From positions 1 through 40,118 of the forward strand of contig NZ_BCTY01000033.1 in the NCBI RefSeq assembly GCF_001591005.1: 40,118 nt of DNA. Direction: 5' to 3'. Made by a program: the position numbers and the translations under genes. Source of the stretch: Sphingomonas sanguinis NBRC 13937 (lineage in GTDB: Bacteria > Pseudomonadota > Alphaproteobacteria > Sphingomonadales > Sphingomonadaceae). Below, in pieces: positions 17,099 to 24,840 of the stretch (the stretch's first letter is position 1; every line of letters starts with the position of its first letter). The notes below the pieces were generated by a model. That model was not told the origin of the DNA and did no database searches. It saw nothing but the letters and a program-made list of their open reading frames with translations.

Positions 17099-18763
17099 AT
17101 GAATGGGGGAAAGCTCAACTGGTGGCAGACGCGGTGGTTCGTGGTGGCGATGGCGCTGCTCGCGGCCCTGCCGCTGCTCTGGCCGACCGTGCCGCCGCTG
17201 GTCGACCTGCCGGGTCATATGGGGCGCTACCGTGTCCAGCTGGACTATGCGAACCAGCCCTGGCTGGCGACTTGGTATCGCTTCGAATGGCAGATGATCG
17301 GCAATCTGGGCATCGACCTGCTGATCGAGCCGCTGGCGCCGATCTTCGGGCTCGAACTTGCGGTCAAGCTGATCGTGATCGCGATTCCGGTCCTGACCGT
17401 CACCGGCCTGCTCTGGATCGCGCGCGAGGTGCAGGGGCGTATCCCGGCGACCGCGCTGTTCGCGCTGCCGCTCGCCTATAGCTATCCCTTCCAGTTCGGC
17501 TTCGTGAACTTCGCGCTGGCGATGGCGCTGGCGCTGAACCTGTTCGGCCTGTGGCTGCGCATGGGGCGGCTGGGGGCGGTGCGCCTGCGCGCCGCGATCT
17601 TCGTGCCGCTGTCCTGCGTGTTGTGGGTCGCGCATACCTTCGGCTGGGGCGTGCTGGGCGTGTTGGCCTTCTCGGCGGAGCTGATCCGCCAGCATGACAT
17701 CCGCCGTGCCAAGGGAGCCCAGGGTGTCCGGGGCTGGGTCGAATCGGCCTTCCATGCCGGGATCGGCTGTATCCCGCTGGCGCTGCCCATGGTGCTGATG
17801 GTGCTGTGGCGGTCGGGCGCGGACGTGACCGGCAAGACCACCGACTGGTTCAACTGGCGGTGGAAGATCAACTGGGTCACGATGGTGCTGCGCGACCGCT
17901 GGATGGCGTTCGACCTCGCGTCGGTGACGGTGCTGTTCCTCGTGCTGCTCAAGGGCGTGCGCGACGAGCGGGTCGAATATTCGCGCAATCTGGTCCTGTC
18001 GGCGGCGTTCCTCTTCGTCGTCTATCTGCTGCTGCCGCGCGTCGTATTCGGCTCGGCCTATGCCGATATGCGGCTGGCCCCGTACGTCCTGGCGATCGCA
18101 CTGATCGCCCTGCGCCCCCGGCGTGGCCTGTCGCTGCGGGGTGCGTCGACGCTGGCGGTGGTCGGCCTGCTGTTCTTCGTCGTGCGGATCGGGGCGACCA
18201 CGGTCAGCTATGTGATGTACAGCAACGACTATGACCGGGTGCTGACCGCGCTCGATCATGTCCCGCCGCGCGCGCGGCTGCTGACCTTCGTGGGCCGTCA
18301 ATATTGCGCCGATGTCTGGCCGTCGAGCCGGCTGGAGCATGTCGCGGGCCTCGCGCTGGAGCGCAAGCTGGCCTATGCCAACGACCAATGGTCGATGGCG
18401 GGCGGGCAGTTGCTGACCGTGCGCTACGCCCCCGCCAAGCGTTTCGCGCACGACCCGTCGGAGATCGTGACCGAGATCCGCTGTCGCGGGCAATGGTGGC
18501 GGCCGATCGACACCGCGCTGAAGCTGCTGCCGCGCGATGCGTTCGACTATGTATGGCTGGTCCATCCGCCACGCTATGACGAGAGCCTGACGCGCGGGCT
18601 GACGCCGATCTGGCGGTCGGGGCGCGATGTGCTCTACCGCATCGATGATCGTCGCCCGATCATCGACCCGGCGGCCTATGAACTGCTCAGCCGCCCCCTG
18701 CCCGAAGAAGACAAGCGCGCCCCCGCCCGGCGCAGCGCCACGGCGGACCAGGACGACAAGTAA
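17099..18763 (+). CDS. Polytopic membrane protein, tandem paralog 2
   Basis: This 554-residue protein lies ten bases after paralog 1. It has about ten transmembrane segments up to residue 395 and then a soluble region ending in a charged tail (PEEDKRAPARRSATADQDDK). The first loop reads WPTVPPLVDLPGHMGRYR (Asp36, His40), aligning with the preceding protein. Also shared are FQFGFVNFALAMAL, GSAYADMRLAP, HVAGLALER, AHDPSEIV and AFDYVWLV. Proteins of this type look widespread in sphingomonads as hypothetical proteins, from memory. A GT-C-like enzyme or an envelope-sugar protein is possible, which is inference. The ATG at 17099 lacks a clear Shine-Dalgarno, so translation may be coupled to the upstream gene. 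The stop lies 3 bases from that of the converging acyltransferase gene. Confidence 0.85.
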   Translation: MNGGKLNWWQTRWFVVAMALLAALPLLWPTVPPLVDLPGHMGRYRVQLDYANQPWLATWYRFEWQMIGNLGIDLLIEPLAPIFGLELAVKLIVIAIPVLTVTGLLWIAREVQGRIPATALFALPLAYSYPFQFGFVNFALAMALALNLFGLWLRMGRLGAVRLRAAIFVPLSCVLWVAHTFGWGVLGVLAFSAELIRQHDIRRAKGAQGVRGWVESAFHAGIGCIPLALPMVLMVLWRSGADVTGKTTDWFNWRWKINWVTMVLRDRWMAFDLASVTVLFLVLLKGVRDERVEYSRNLVLSAAFLFVVYLLLPRVVFGSAYADMRLAPYVLAIALIALRPRRGLSLRGASTLAVVGLLFFVVRIGATTVSYVMYSNDYDRVLTALDHVPPRARLLTFVGRQYCADVWPSSRLEHVAGLALERKLAYANDQWSMAGGQLLTVRYAPAKRFAHDPSEIVTEIRCRGQWWRPIDTALKLLPRDAFDYVWLVHPPRYDESLTRGLTPIWRSGRDVLYRIDDRRPIIDPAAYELLSRPLPEEDKRAPARRSATADQDDK

Positions 18764-18766
18764 CGC

Positions 18767-19897
18767 TCACCCCCGGCGGAAGGGGGTGAGTTCGCCCAGA
18801 TACTCGCTTTCCGCCTCGATCGCCTGACGTTCGCGGTCCACGAACTCGGCGACCGCGCGGCGAAAGGCGGGATGGGGGATATAATGCGCCGACCAGGTCG
18901 GCACGGGGACATAACCGCGCGCCAGCTTGTGTTCGCCCTGTGCGCCCGCCTCGACGGTCGATAACTGCCGCGCGATGGCCGCGTCGATCGCCTGGTAATA
19001 GCAGAGCTCGAAATGGAGGAACGGCACCTCCTCGGTCGCGCCCCAATAACGCCCGTAGAGCGTGTCCGCGCCGATCAGGTTGAGCGCCCCCGCGATCGGT
19101 ACGCCGTCGCGCATCGCCAGGATCAGCAGCACCTTGTCGCCCAGCCGCTCGCCGATCCGGTCGAAGGCGGCGCGGGTGAGATAGGGGCGACCCCATTTGC
19201 GGCTGCCCGTGTCCTGGTAGAAGGTCCAGAAGGCGTCCCAATGGTGCGACTCGATCGCCGCGCCCGACAGGTGGCGGATGGTCAGCCCCTCGACGGCGGC
19301 GGCGCGTTCCTTGCGGATCGCCTTGCGCTTGCGGCTGGCGAGCGCATTCAGGAAATCGTCGAAACAGGCGTAACCGTCATTGCGCCAGTGGAACTGCACG
19401 CCCTCGCGGATCAGCCAGCCCGCTGCCTCGAAATGCGGCAGTTGGTCGGGCGTGACGAAGGTGACGTGCGCGGAGGACAGCTCGTTCTGGTCGGTCACCG
19501 CCTCGATCGCGCCGATCAGCGCCGGGGCGAGCGCGGGATCGCGCAGCAGCAGCCGGGGGCCGGGCACCGGCGAGAAGGGTGAGGCGATCTGGAGCTTGGG
19601 ATAGTAACGCCCCCCGGCGCGCTCCCAGGCATCGGCCCAGCCCTGGTCGAACACATATTCGCCTTGGCTATGCGCCTTCAGATAGGCGGGCGCGATGGCG
19701 GCGGGCTGTCCGTCGGGGCCGTCGATGATGACCGGGGCGGGTGTCCAGCCGGAGCGGCCACCGACACTGTGCGAGTCCTCCAGCGCGGTGAGGAAGGCGT
19801 GGGATGTAAAGGGATTGGCCGTGCCCGCACAGGCGTCCCATTGCTCGGGGGAGAGGGCGGTGACGCCGGACAGGATACGCGCGATGGCGGTGGTCAT
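18767..19897 (-). CDS. FemAB-like/GNAT-fold acyltransferase (PF04339 type)
   Basis: This 376-residue cytoplasmic protein matches the 'peptidoglycan biosynthesis/recognition' FemAB-like family in length and motifs. These include FTSHAFLTALEDSHSVG near the N-terminus, APAYLKAHSQGEYVFDQGWA, the basic ASRKRKAIRKERAA segment, and the ending FRRAVAEFVDRERQ. Members have a duplicated GNAT fold and are thought to acylate an amino group, but the biochemical role of the proteobacterial branch is not established. The start ATG at 19897 is preferred because the upstream in-frame residues to 20047 fall in the palindromic repeat. It is convergent with the tandem membrane proteins, with a 3-base gap. Confidence 0.88.
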   Translation of the reverse strand: MTTAIARILSGVTALSPEQWDACAGTANPFTSHAFLTALEDSHSVGGRSGWTPAPVIIDGPDGQPAAIAPAYLKAHSQGEYVFDQGWADAWERAGGRYYPKLQIASPFSPVPGPRLLLRDPALAPALIGAIEAVTDQNELSSAHVTFVTPDQLPHFEAAGWLIREGVQFHWRNDGYACFDDFLNALASRKRKAIRKERAAAVEGLTIRHLSGAAIESHHWDAFWTFYQDTGSRKWGRPYLTRAAFDRIGERLGDKVLLILAMRDGVPIAGALNLIGADTLYGRYWGATEEVPFLHFELCYYQAIDAAIARQLSTVEAGAQGEHKLARGYVPVPTWSAHYIPHPAFRRAVAEFVDRERQAIEAESEYLGELTPFRRG

Positions 19898-19952
19898 CGC
19901 TGGGGATATGCGGTGTGGGGTGGGATGGGACAAGGGGGCGGCTTGTGGCTTT

Positions 19953-20081
19953 CCCTCTCCCATCCCCTCCCGCCTGCGGGAGGGGTGCGTTACCGGGCAG
20001 GCGTTTCCCCGCCTTTGCGATAGAAGTAGGTCGGTGTAGCGAAGCACGCCCCTCCCGCTTGCGGGAGGGGATGGGGGAGGG
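19953..20081. repeat. Paired inverted palindromic repeats (BIME-like), second copy
   Basis: The palindrome at 19964-19985 is preceded by CCCTCTCCCAT, and the palindrome at 20049-20070 is followed by ATGGGGGAGGG. They are the same two units, in the same opposed orientation, as at 10061-10162. The spacer of about 63 bases is unrelated to that of the other copy. The pair occupies the gap between the ridA-like and acyltransferase genes. Confidence 0.8.
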
Positions 20082-20110
20082 CAGGGCCGCGAACGACCCC
20101 GCCCCGAAAA

Positions 20111-20575
20111 TCACGCCACTTCGACGATCGCATCCACCTCGACCGCCGCACCCAGCGGCAGCACCGGCACGCCGACCGCCGAGCGGGCATGACGCCCCGC
20201 CTCGCCGAACAGCGACACCATCAGCTCCGACGCGCCATTGGCGACCTTGGGCTGGTCGGTGAAGTCGCCGGCCGAGTTCACGAACACGCCCAGCTTCACG
20301 ATGCGCTTCACGCGGTTGAGATCGCCGCCGAGATACTTCTTGATCTGCGCGACCAGCATCAGGCCGCACGCCTGCGCCGCCTTCTGCCCCTCTTCCAGCG
20401 AGACGCCTTCGCCCAGCCGCCCGGTGACGAGCTGGCCGTCGATAAAGGGCAGCTGGCCCGAAATGTGGAGAAGCCCGCCCGCCTCGACGACGGGGACATA
20501 GGCGGCGACGGGGGCGGCAGCCTCCGGCAGGGTGAGGCCGAGCTGCTCGAGCGCGCGATCGATATGCGTGGTCAT
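20111..20575 (-). CDS. RidA family protein
   Basis: This 154-residue member of the YjgF/YER057c/UK114 family matches the longer bacterial subgroup (ALEQLGLTLPEAAAPVAAYVPV, LLHISGQLP, LGVFVNSAGDFTDQP, RSAVGVPVLPLGAAVEVDAI). It includes the Arg in RSAVGV that corresponds to the imine-binding arginine. RidA proteins deaminate reactive enamine/imine intermediates, although some subgroups lack this activity. The start is at 20575 or 20587, and neither has a clear ribosome site. The HAD gene ends 33 bases upstream on the same strand, so a small operon DUF3572-HAD-RidA(-acyltransferase) is plausible. Confidence 0.9.
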   Translation of the reverse strand: MTTHIDRALEQLGLTLPEAAAPVAAYVPVVEAGGLLHISGQLPFIDGQLVTGRLGEGVSLEEGQKAAQACGLMLVAQIKKYLGGDLNRVKRIVKLGVFVNSAGDFTDQPKVANGASELMVSLFGEAGRHARSAVGVPVLPLGAAVEVDAIVEVA

Positions 20576-20608
20576 GGGGCGAGACATGGCGCGCCCGCCC
20601 CATTCAGG

Positions 20609-21235
20609 TCAAGCCGTGGCAGGCTGGCCTTCGGCGAAACGCGCGGCGATCCAGCGTTCCGCCTGGCGCCAGTCGTCGATCCGGGCATGGGCGTCGGGGG
20701 CGGGAGGCACATGCGGGGCCATTTCCGGCTCGGACACCATGTGCAGCCGGTGAACATGCGGGGCATGTTCGGCGACCGAGGCGTGATGCTGGGCCAAGTC
20801 GTCGACGAAGACGGTGACCGGGTGGCCATGCGCGGCGACCAGCTTCGCCACCGGCTCGCCCTTGGGGCCGTTATTGCACTGGACCCGGTGATGGATGCCG
20901 AAGCGGGCGAGCTGTTCGATGCGAGGGCTGCGGCATTCCTCGACCAGATTGGTCAGGATGACGATATCGGCTTTGGCCCCCAGCATTGCCAGCGCCTCGG
21001 CGGCGTGCGGGACCAAGGTCTGGCGGTCCATCTGGCCGGGGAAGAAACCATGCAGCAGGTCCCAGGCCTCGGCCTGGCTCAGCTCCGCGCCGCCATTCTG
21101 CCGGGTCATCGCGCCGAAGAAATCATGGCGGTCCAGCGCGAAGTCGATGTCGTGCGCCTCGTCCAGCCAGGTGCGGAAATGGCGGACCATGTGGACGAGC
21201 ACTTCGTCGCAGTCGCAGATCAACAGGGGCTTCAT
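20609..21235 (-). CDS. HAD-superfamily hydrolase
   Basis: This 208-residue protein carries HAD motif I at the N-terminus (LLICDCDEVL, nucleophile Asp8 and acid/base Asp10), motif II near ADIVILTNL, and motif III/IV around the GEPVAKLVAAHG lysine and VTVFVDDLAQHH acidic pair. It is probably a small-molecule phosphatase of unknown substrate. Its ATG overlaps the DUF3572 stop by four bases (ATGA, 21232-21235), so the two are translationally coupled. Confidence 0.9.
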   Translation of the reverse strand: MKPLLICDCDEVLVHMVRHFRTWLDEAHDIDFALDRHDFFGAMTRQNGGAELSQAEAWDLLHGFFPGQMDRQTLVPHAAEALAMLGAKADIVILTNLVEECRSPRIEQLARFGIHHRVQCNNGPKGEPVAKLVAAHGHPVTVFVDDLAQHHASVAEHAPHVHRLHMVSEPEMAPHVPPAPDAHARIDDWRQAERWIAARFAEGQPATA

Positions 21236-21504
21236 GCACTCTCCAATATCCGGCGCGCGGCCACCAGCGCCTCGGGCCGAACGTCCAAATCCTCGGCACA
21301 GGCGATCAGGTCCGCCTCATGCCCTTCCAGGAACGACAGGATCGCCGCCAGCACGCCCGGCTCGCCCGCCCCGGCGCGCAACTCCTCGACCGACAGACCG
21401 GTCAGCGCCAGCAGCCGCTCGGCGCGCGATGGGCTTTGCAGCGTCCAAACCAGCGCCTGAAGCGCCAAAGCCATAGCGGGCTCGATTGTATCCGGTCCGG
21501 GCAT
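21232..21504 (-). CDS. DUF3572 family protein
   Basis: This 90-residue, mostly helical cytoplasmic protein (ALALQALVWTLQSPSRAERL, GVLAAILSFLEGHEADLIAC) resembles DUF3572, an alphaproteobacterial family of unknown function often found beside divK. It starts 34 bases from the divergent divK gene and overlaps the HAD gene by four bases. Confidence 0.85.
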   Translation of the reverse strand: MPGPDTIEPAMALALQALVWTLQSPSRAERLLALTGLSVEELRAGAGEPGVLAAILSFLEGHEADLIACAEDLDVRPEALVAARRILESA

Positions 21505-21538
21505 TGCCTATCGTCCCCTCGATAATGGTGGAGCCCGC

Positions 21539-21901
21539 GTGACAAGAAAGGTGCTCGTTGTCGAGGACAACGAACTCAATCTGAAACTCTTCTGCGACCT
21601 GCTGCGCGCGCACGGCTTTACGGCCGAGCCGGTGCGCGACGGGCGCGAAGCGGTGGCGCGCGCGCGAGAGGTACAGCCCGACCTGATCATCATGGACATC
21701 CAGATGCCGCATGTAACCGGCTATGAGCTGATCCTGGAGCTGAAGGCCGACGAGGAGCTGCGCCGCATCCCGGTGATGGCGGTGACCGCCTATGCGGGCC
21801 GCGACGACGAAGACCGGATTCGCGCGGCGGGGGCGGATTCCTACGTGTCCAAGCCGATCAGCCTGATGCGGTTCATGGAGGCGGTCAACGCGTTGGTGTG
21901 A
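21539..21901 (+). CDS. divK: Single-domain response regulator DivK
   Basis: This 120-residue protein is a lone receiver domain with acidic pocket E9-D10, phospho-acceptor D53 (IIMDIQMP), switch T83 and K105 (SKP). Sequence such as KVLVVEDNELNLKLFCDLL and DSYVSKPISLMRFMEAV matches alphaproteobacterial DivK, which acts in the DivJ/PleC phosphorelay that controls CtrA and the cell cycle. The start is a GTG with GGTGGAG 5-6 bases upstream; a nearby ATG at 21525 is out of frame. pleD, its neighbour in Caulobacter, is not here. Confidence 0.92.
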   Translation: MTRKVLVVEDNELNLKLFCDLLRAHGFTAEPVRDGREAVARAREVQPDLIIMDIQMPHVTGYELILELKADEELRRIPVMAVTAYAGRDDEDRIRAAGADSYVSKPISLMRFMEAVNALV

Positions 21902-22059
21902 AGGGGGGAGCCTCCGCTCGCGCTGAGCGGTCGAAGTGCACGCCCCGAACCTATGCCGCGCGCCTCATCCCGTGGCTCTCGACTGTGCTCAGGTTGACCG
22001 GAGTGAGGATACGGTGGCAGCCCGGAAATGGATGTCGGTTTCGGGTGGGAAGCGGACGT

Positions 22060-22281
22060 TCATAGGGCAGCTAAAAGGACCCGGATCGACAGGCCCGCGA
22101 AAAGCATTGCGGTCAATATCGCGAAAACGCCGCACGCAAGCATGACCGCCGCTGTTAGGTAGCCTGCTCCATCACTCACGCCGACCGCAAGGAGCATGTA
22201 GAAGCAAGTAAAACTTGTCGCGATCAGCATGGCGAGGCTCGCCGTAAGCGCAGTCCACGGATGCGTGCGAATATGCCTCAT
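22060..22281 (-). CDS. Small two-helix membrane protein, unknown function
   Basis: This protein of about 73 residues from the ATG at 22281 begins MRHIRTHPWTALTASL. It has two hydrophobic segments, at about residues 10-34 and 40-66, and almost no loops. I do not recognise a family. It lies between divK and another orphan gene on the same strand. A longer start at 22317 would run into a repeat copy and is disfavoured. It could be spurious, but the clean two-helix hydropathy and codon pattern favour a real gene. Confidence 0.5.
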   Translation of the reverse strand: MRHIRTHPWTALTASLAMLIATSFTCFYMLLAVGVSDGAGYLTAAVMLACGVFAILTAMLFAGLSIRVLLAAL

Positions 22282-22307
22282 GCTTCGCACACTACGGGTT
22301 GTGACGA

Positions 22308-22331
22308 ATGTCCGCAAATGGGCGATAGCGG
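22308..22331. repeat. 24-base direct repeat, copy A
   Basis: The segment begins ATGTCCGCAAATGGGCG and matches 22719-22742 at 21 of 24 positions, in the same orientation. It falls between the two small orphan genes. It resembles the short 'ATGTC-GC...GCGGAC' intergenic motifs I associate with sphingomonads. Confidence 0.6.
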
Positions 22332-22356
22332 CCCGTCCGCTTCTGGAGAGCGGACC

Positions 22357-22692
22357 TTATGGGATGCCCGGCGAGCGATCCGCGTCGGTGCCCCGGCGTA
22401 CACGAAACAAAGAGAAACCAGACCGTTTCACCGCTTTCTCCGCCTTGGCGACGCATCGGCGGGGCGTGTCACTGTCCGTCAAAATCTCGATACCAGCGGA
22501 TGGGTTGTAGTTTTGCCGTAGAGTCTCGGTAAGCTGGTGGGCATCCTCTCCGGCATCACTCATGAAAAACGTGCATCGTCCGCGATCCGTCTTGATCCAA
22601 ACGACATAACTGCGAGAGAAGTCCATTGATTGGGTTGCAGAACCTGTCGCAACTTGAGCGGCAGAGGCGAGCAAGGCAAATGCGGGGGACAT
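22357..22692 (-). CDS. Small exported protein, possible ExbD-like C-terminal fold
   Basis: This protein of about 111 residues from the ATG at 22692 has a short signal-like N-terminus (MSPAFALLASAAQVATG). The rest is soluble (SYVVWIKTDRGRCTFFMSD, LTETLRQNY, GIEILTDSDTPRRCVAKAEK). The stretch IEILTDSDTPRRCVAKAEKA followed by GFSLFRVR recalls the periplasmic beta-alpha-beta end of ExbD/TolR, in which a polar residue cluster precedes a helix and an aG-x-x-x-v strand. That is a weak pattern match only. Two Cys residues could pair. It is flanked by 24-base direct repeats. Confidence 0.5.
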   Translation of the reverse strand: MSPAFALLASAAQVATGSATQSMDFSRSYVVWIKTDRGRCTFFMSDAGEDAHQLTETLRQNYNPSAGIEILTDSDTPRRCVAKAEKAVKRSGFSLFRVRRGTDADRSPGIP

Positions 22693-22718
22693 GAGGGGCA
22701 ATCTGCCATGCCGCCCGG

Positions 22719-22742
22719 ATGTCGGCAAATGGGCGTGAGCGG
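22719..22742. repeat. 24-base direct repeat, copy B
   Basis: This is the second copy of the 22308-22331 motif (ATGTCGGCAAATGGGCG...). It lies 11 bases below the rlmE stop codon and upstream of the orphan gene's start. Confidence 0.6.
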
Positions 22743-22752
22743 ACCTCGCCGC

Positions 22753-23448
22753 TCAACCCTCCGAATCATCCTCCACTACGGCGGCCTTCCGCCCCTTGAA
22801 CCCCTGCGCGACGACGAACCATTCCACCGAACCCTTGCGGCTCGACGGCGGCTTGGCGTGCTTTACGGTGGCGAAGTGGCGCTTCATCTCGGCGACCAGC
22901 TGCGAATCGGCGCCGCCCGCGAAGACCTTCGACACGAACACCCCGCCCGGGGCCAGCACGTCGCAGGCAAAGGCGAAGGCCGTCTCGACCAGCCCCATGG
23001 TGCGCAGCGCGTCGGTCTGCGGGTGGCCGACGGTGTTGGCCGCCATGTCCGACATCACCAGGTCGGGCGTGCCGCCCAGCGCCTCCATCAGCTTGCCCGG
23101 CGCGGCGTCGTCCATGAAGTCCATCTCGAAGATGGTGACGCCGTCGATCGGGTCGACCGGCAACAGGTCGATACCGACCACGCTGGCGTTCGGCACCTTG
23201 CGCCGCACCACTTGGGCCCAGCCGCCCGGCGCGATGCCGAGATCGATGATCCGCTTCTTGCCGCGCAGGAAGCCGAAGCGTTCGTCCAGCTCGATCAGCT
23301 TATAGGCCGCGCGGCTGCGATACCCCTCCGCCTTGGCGCGGCGGACGTAAGGGTCGTTCAGCTGGCGCTCGAGCCAACGGGTCGATTGGGCGGTGCGCTT
23401 CCGGGCGGTGCGCACCCGCTGGTGCAGCCCTGCATTGCCTCTGCTCAC
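22753..23448 (-). CDS. rlmE: 23S rRNA (uridine(2552)-2'-O)-methyltransferase
   Basis: This 231-residue FtsJ/RrmJ enzyme methylates U2552 in the A-loop during large-subunit maturation. The SAM-binding motif is IIDLGIAPGGWAQVV, and the catalytic tetrad K50-D134-K174-E209 (AAYKL, VMSDMA, VSKVF, SVEWF) is complete, aligning with K38-D124-K164-E199 of E. coli. The N-terminus is basic, as in alphaproteobacterial homologs. I take the GTG at 23448 as the start because it overlaps the ppx stop as GTGA. The longer frame to 23598 would run inside ppx. Confidence 0.95.
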   Translation of the reverse strand: MSRGNAGLHQRVRTARKRTAQSTRWLERQLNDPYVRRAKAEGYRSRAAYKLIELDERFGFLRGKKRIIDLGIAPGGWAQVVRRKVPNASVVGIDLLPVDPIDGVTIFEMDFMDDAAPGKLMEALGGTPDLVMSDMAANTVGHPQTDALRTMGLVETAFAFACDVLAPGGVFVSKVFAGGADSQLVAEMKRHFATVKHAKPPSSRKGSVEWFVVAQGFKGRKAAVVEDDSEG

Positions 23449-24488
23449 GGTCTGGCGATTCCCATCAAACGGCGCAGGATTCCCTCGCGAATCCCACGGT
23501 CGGCGATCCCTAGCCGCTCGGCGGGCCAGAGGTCCAATATCGTCTCCAGGATGGCGCAGCCCGCCACCACCAGATCGGCGCGTTCGGGGCCGATACACGC
23601 CACCTTGCCGCGCGCGGCCAGGCTCTTGCGCGACAGATCGGCGCTGATCTCGCGCATCGCGGCGGTCGGCACGATCAGCCCGTCGACGGCGTTGCGGTCA
23701 TAATGGCTGAGCCCCAGATGCACGCTGCCCAGCGTCGTCACTGTGCCGCTGGTGCCCAGCAGCCGGGGCCGCTTCAGATTCTTCGGCAGACGTGCGGTGA
23801 AGTCGGCGAAGCTGTCCGCAACGATCCCCCGCATCCGCGCATAGGCGGCCAGCCGCCCCGCCTCGCCCTCGCCGCCGCCCGCGCTCTCGGTCAGCGACAC
23901 CACGCCCCAAGGCGCGGAGTGCCAGTCGAGGATACGCGGGCTGGGACCGTGCGTGTCGACCAGCACCAGCTCGGTCGATCCGCCACCGATATCAAAAATC
24001 AGCGCCGGGTCCTCGCCCGGCTCGATCAGCGCATGACAGCCGAGCACGGCCAGCCGCGCCTCTTCCTCGGCCGAGATGATGTCCAGATGGATGCCCGTCT
24101 CGGCCAGCGCACGCGCGATGAAGGCAGGGCCGTTGGCGGCGCGGCGGCACGCCTCGGTCGCGACTGCGCGCGACAGGGTGACGTTACGACGCTTCAGCTT
24201 GTCGGCGCAGACGCGCAGCGCCGCGATGGTGCGGTCGATCGCGGCATCCGACAGCCGCCCGGTGGTTGCCAGCCCCTCGCCCAGCCGCACGATTCGGGAA
24301 AAGGCATCGACGACCGCAAAGCCGCCGCCCTGCGGCCGCGCGATCAGCAGGCGGCAATTGTTGGTGCCCAGGTCGAGCGCGGCATAGGCCTGCGCATCCG
24401 ACCACCGGCCACGCGGGGGCCGGGGGGGTGCCGAACGGGCAGGGGGCTTGGCCTGCCGGTACGGCCTTCGGGTGGGAACATCCCCCAT
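23445..24488 (-). CDS. ppx: Ppx/GppA family exopolyphosphatase
   Basis: This 347-residue member of the ASKHA fold has phosphate/ATP loops ALDLGTNNCRLLIARP (about residue 36), LIFDIGGGSTELVLVD (about 163) and LLGTSGTVTTLG. The N-terminus is Pro/Arg-rich and low complexity. The family hydrolyses polyphosphate or the pppGpp gamma-phosphate. The short single-domain length, without the C-terminal HD-like domain of E. coli Ppx, is usual for alphaproteobacteria. It is coupled to rlmE by a four-base overlap. Which of the two activities dominates cannot be read from the sequence. Confidence 0.9.
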   Translation of the reverse strand: MGDVPTRRPYRQAKPPARSAPPRPPRGRWSDAQAYAALDLGTNNCRLLIARPQGGGFAVVDAFSRIVRLGEGLATTGRLSDAAIDRTIAALRVCADKLKRRNVTLSRAVATEACRRAANGPAFIARALAETGIHLDIISAEEEARLAVLGCHALIEPGEDPALIFDIGGGSTELVLVDTHGPSPRILDWHSAPWGVVSLTESAGGGEGEAGRLAAYARMRGIVADSFADFTARLPKNLKRPRLLGTSGTVTTLGSVHLGLSHYDRNAVDGLIVPTAAMREISADLSRKSLAARGKVACIGPERADLVVAGCAILETILDLWPAERLGIADRGIREGILRRLMGIARP

Positions 24489-24614
24489 CGCCGTATCTCG
24501 CTTATTCTGTTCTATCCGTCACGAACATGAGCGTTCGCCGGTGCTTGACCCCCAAGGTAGCGAGTCGGTGCCGCTGCGACAAGACGGGTGGAGGACGATG
24601 CCCCGGAAATCGGG

Positions 24615-24643
24615 TTGACATCCCCCATTCGCCCGCCTAGAGG
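24615..24643 (+). promoter_or_regulatory. Promoter of tRNA-Gln
   Basis: A perfect -35 TTGACA (24615-24620), a 17-base spacer and a -10 TAGAGG (24638-24643) lie 16 bases before the mature tRNA 5' end. The tRNA-Leu gene has a very similar arrangement. Confidence 0.75.
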
Positions 24644-24658
24644 CACGCCCCTGTCCGG

Positions 24659-24732
24659 TGCCCCGTCGTCTAAAGGTAAGACCACGGACTCTGACTCCGT
24701 TAATTGAGGTTCGAATCCTCACGGGGCATCCA
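24659..24732 (+). tRNA. tRNA-Gln (anticodon CTG)
   Basis: The acceptor stem TGCCCCG/CGGGGCA, the D-arm region CGTCTAAAGGTAAGACC, the anticodon arm ACGGA-CTCTGAC-TCCGT (CTG reads CAG) and the T-arm GAGGTTCGAATCCTC are all visible. The 3' CCA (24730-24732) is encoded. It is a complete cloverleaf. Confidence 0.97.
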
Positions 24733-24840
24733 GACCTTCCCGCAAAATTTGGAATTGATCGCCTTCGCGGCCTTCGCGCGTCAGTCGCAGGGGATCTGGC
24801 CCGACCGCGCCGGGCCCGTCATGGTCATGGAATTGGTGCG

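Noticed and set aside
16802..18565. 587-codon minus-strand frame opposite the second membrane paralog
   Set aside because: It is Gln/His/Arg/Asp-rich repeat-like sequence without domain features. The plus-strand gene has clear transmembrane helices and a paralog.
21902..22059. Degenerate CTGAGCGGTCGAAG / CTCGACTGTGCTCAG motifs after divK as a terminator or repeat element
   Set aside because: They resemble a common sphingomonad intergenic motif, but the copies here are too degenerate to define ends or a stable stem.
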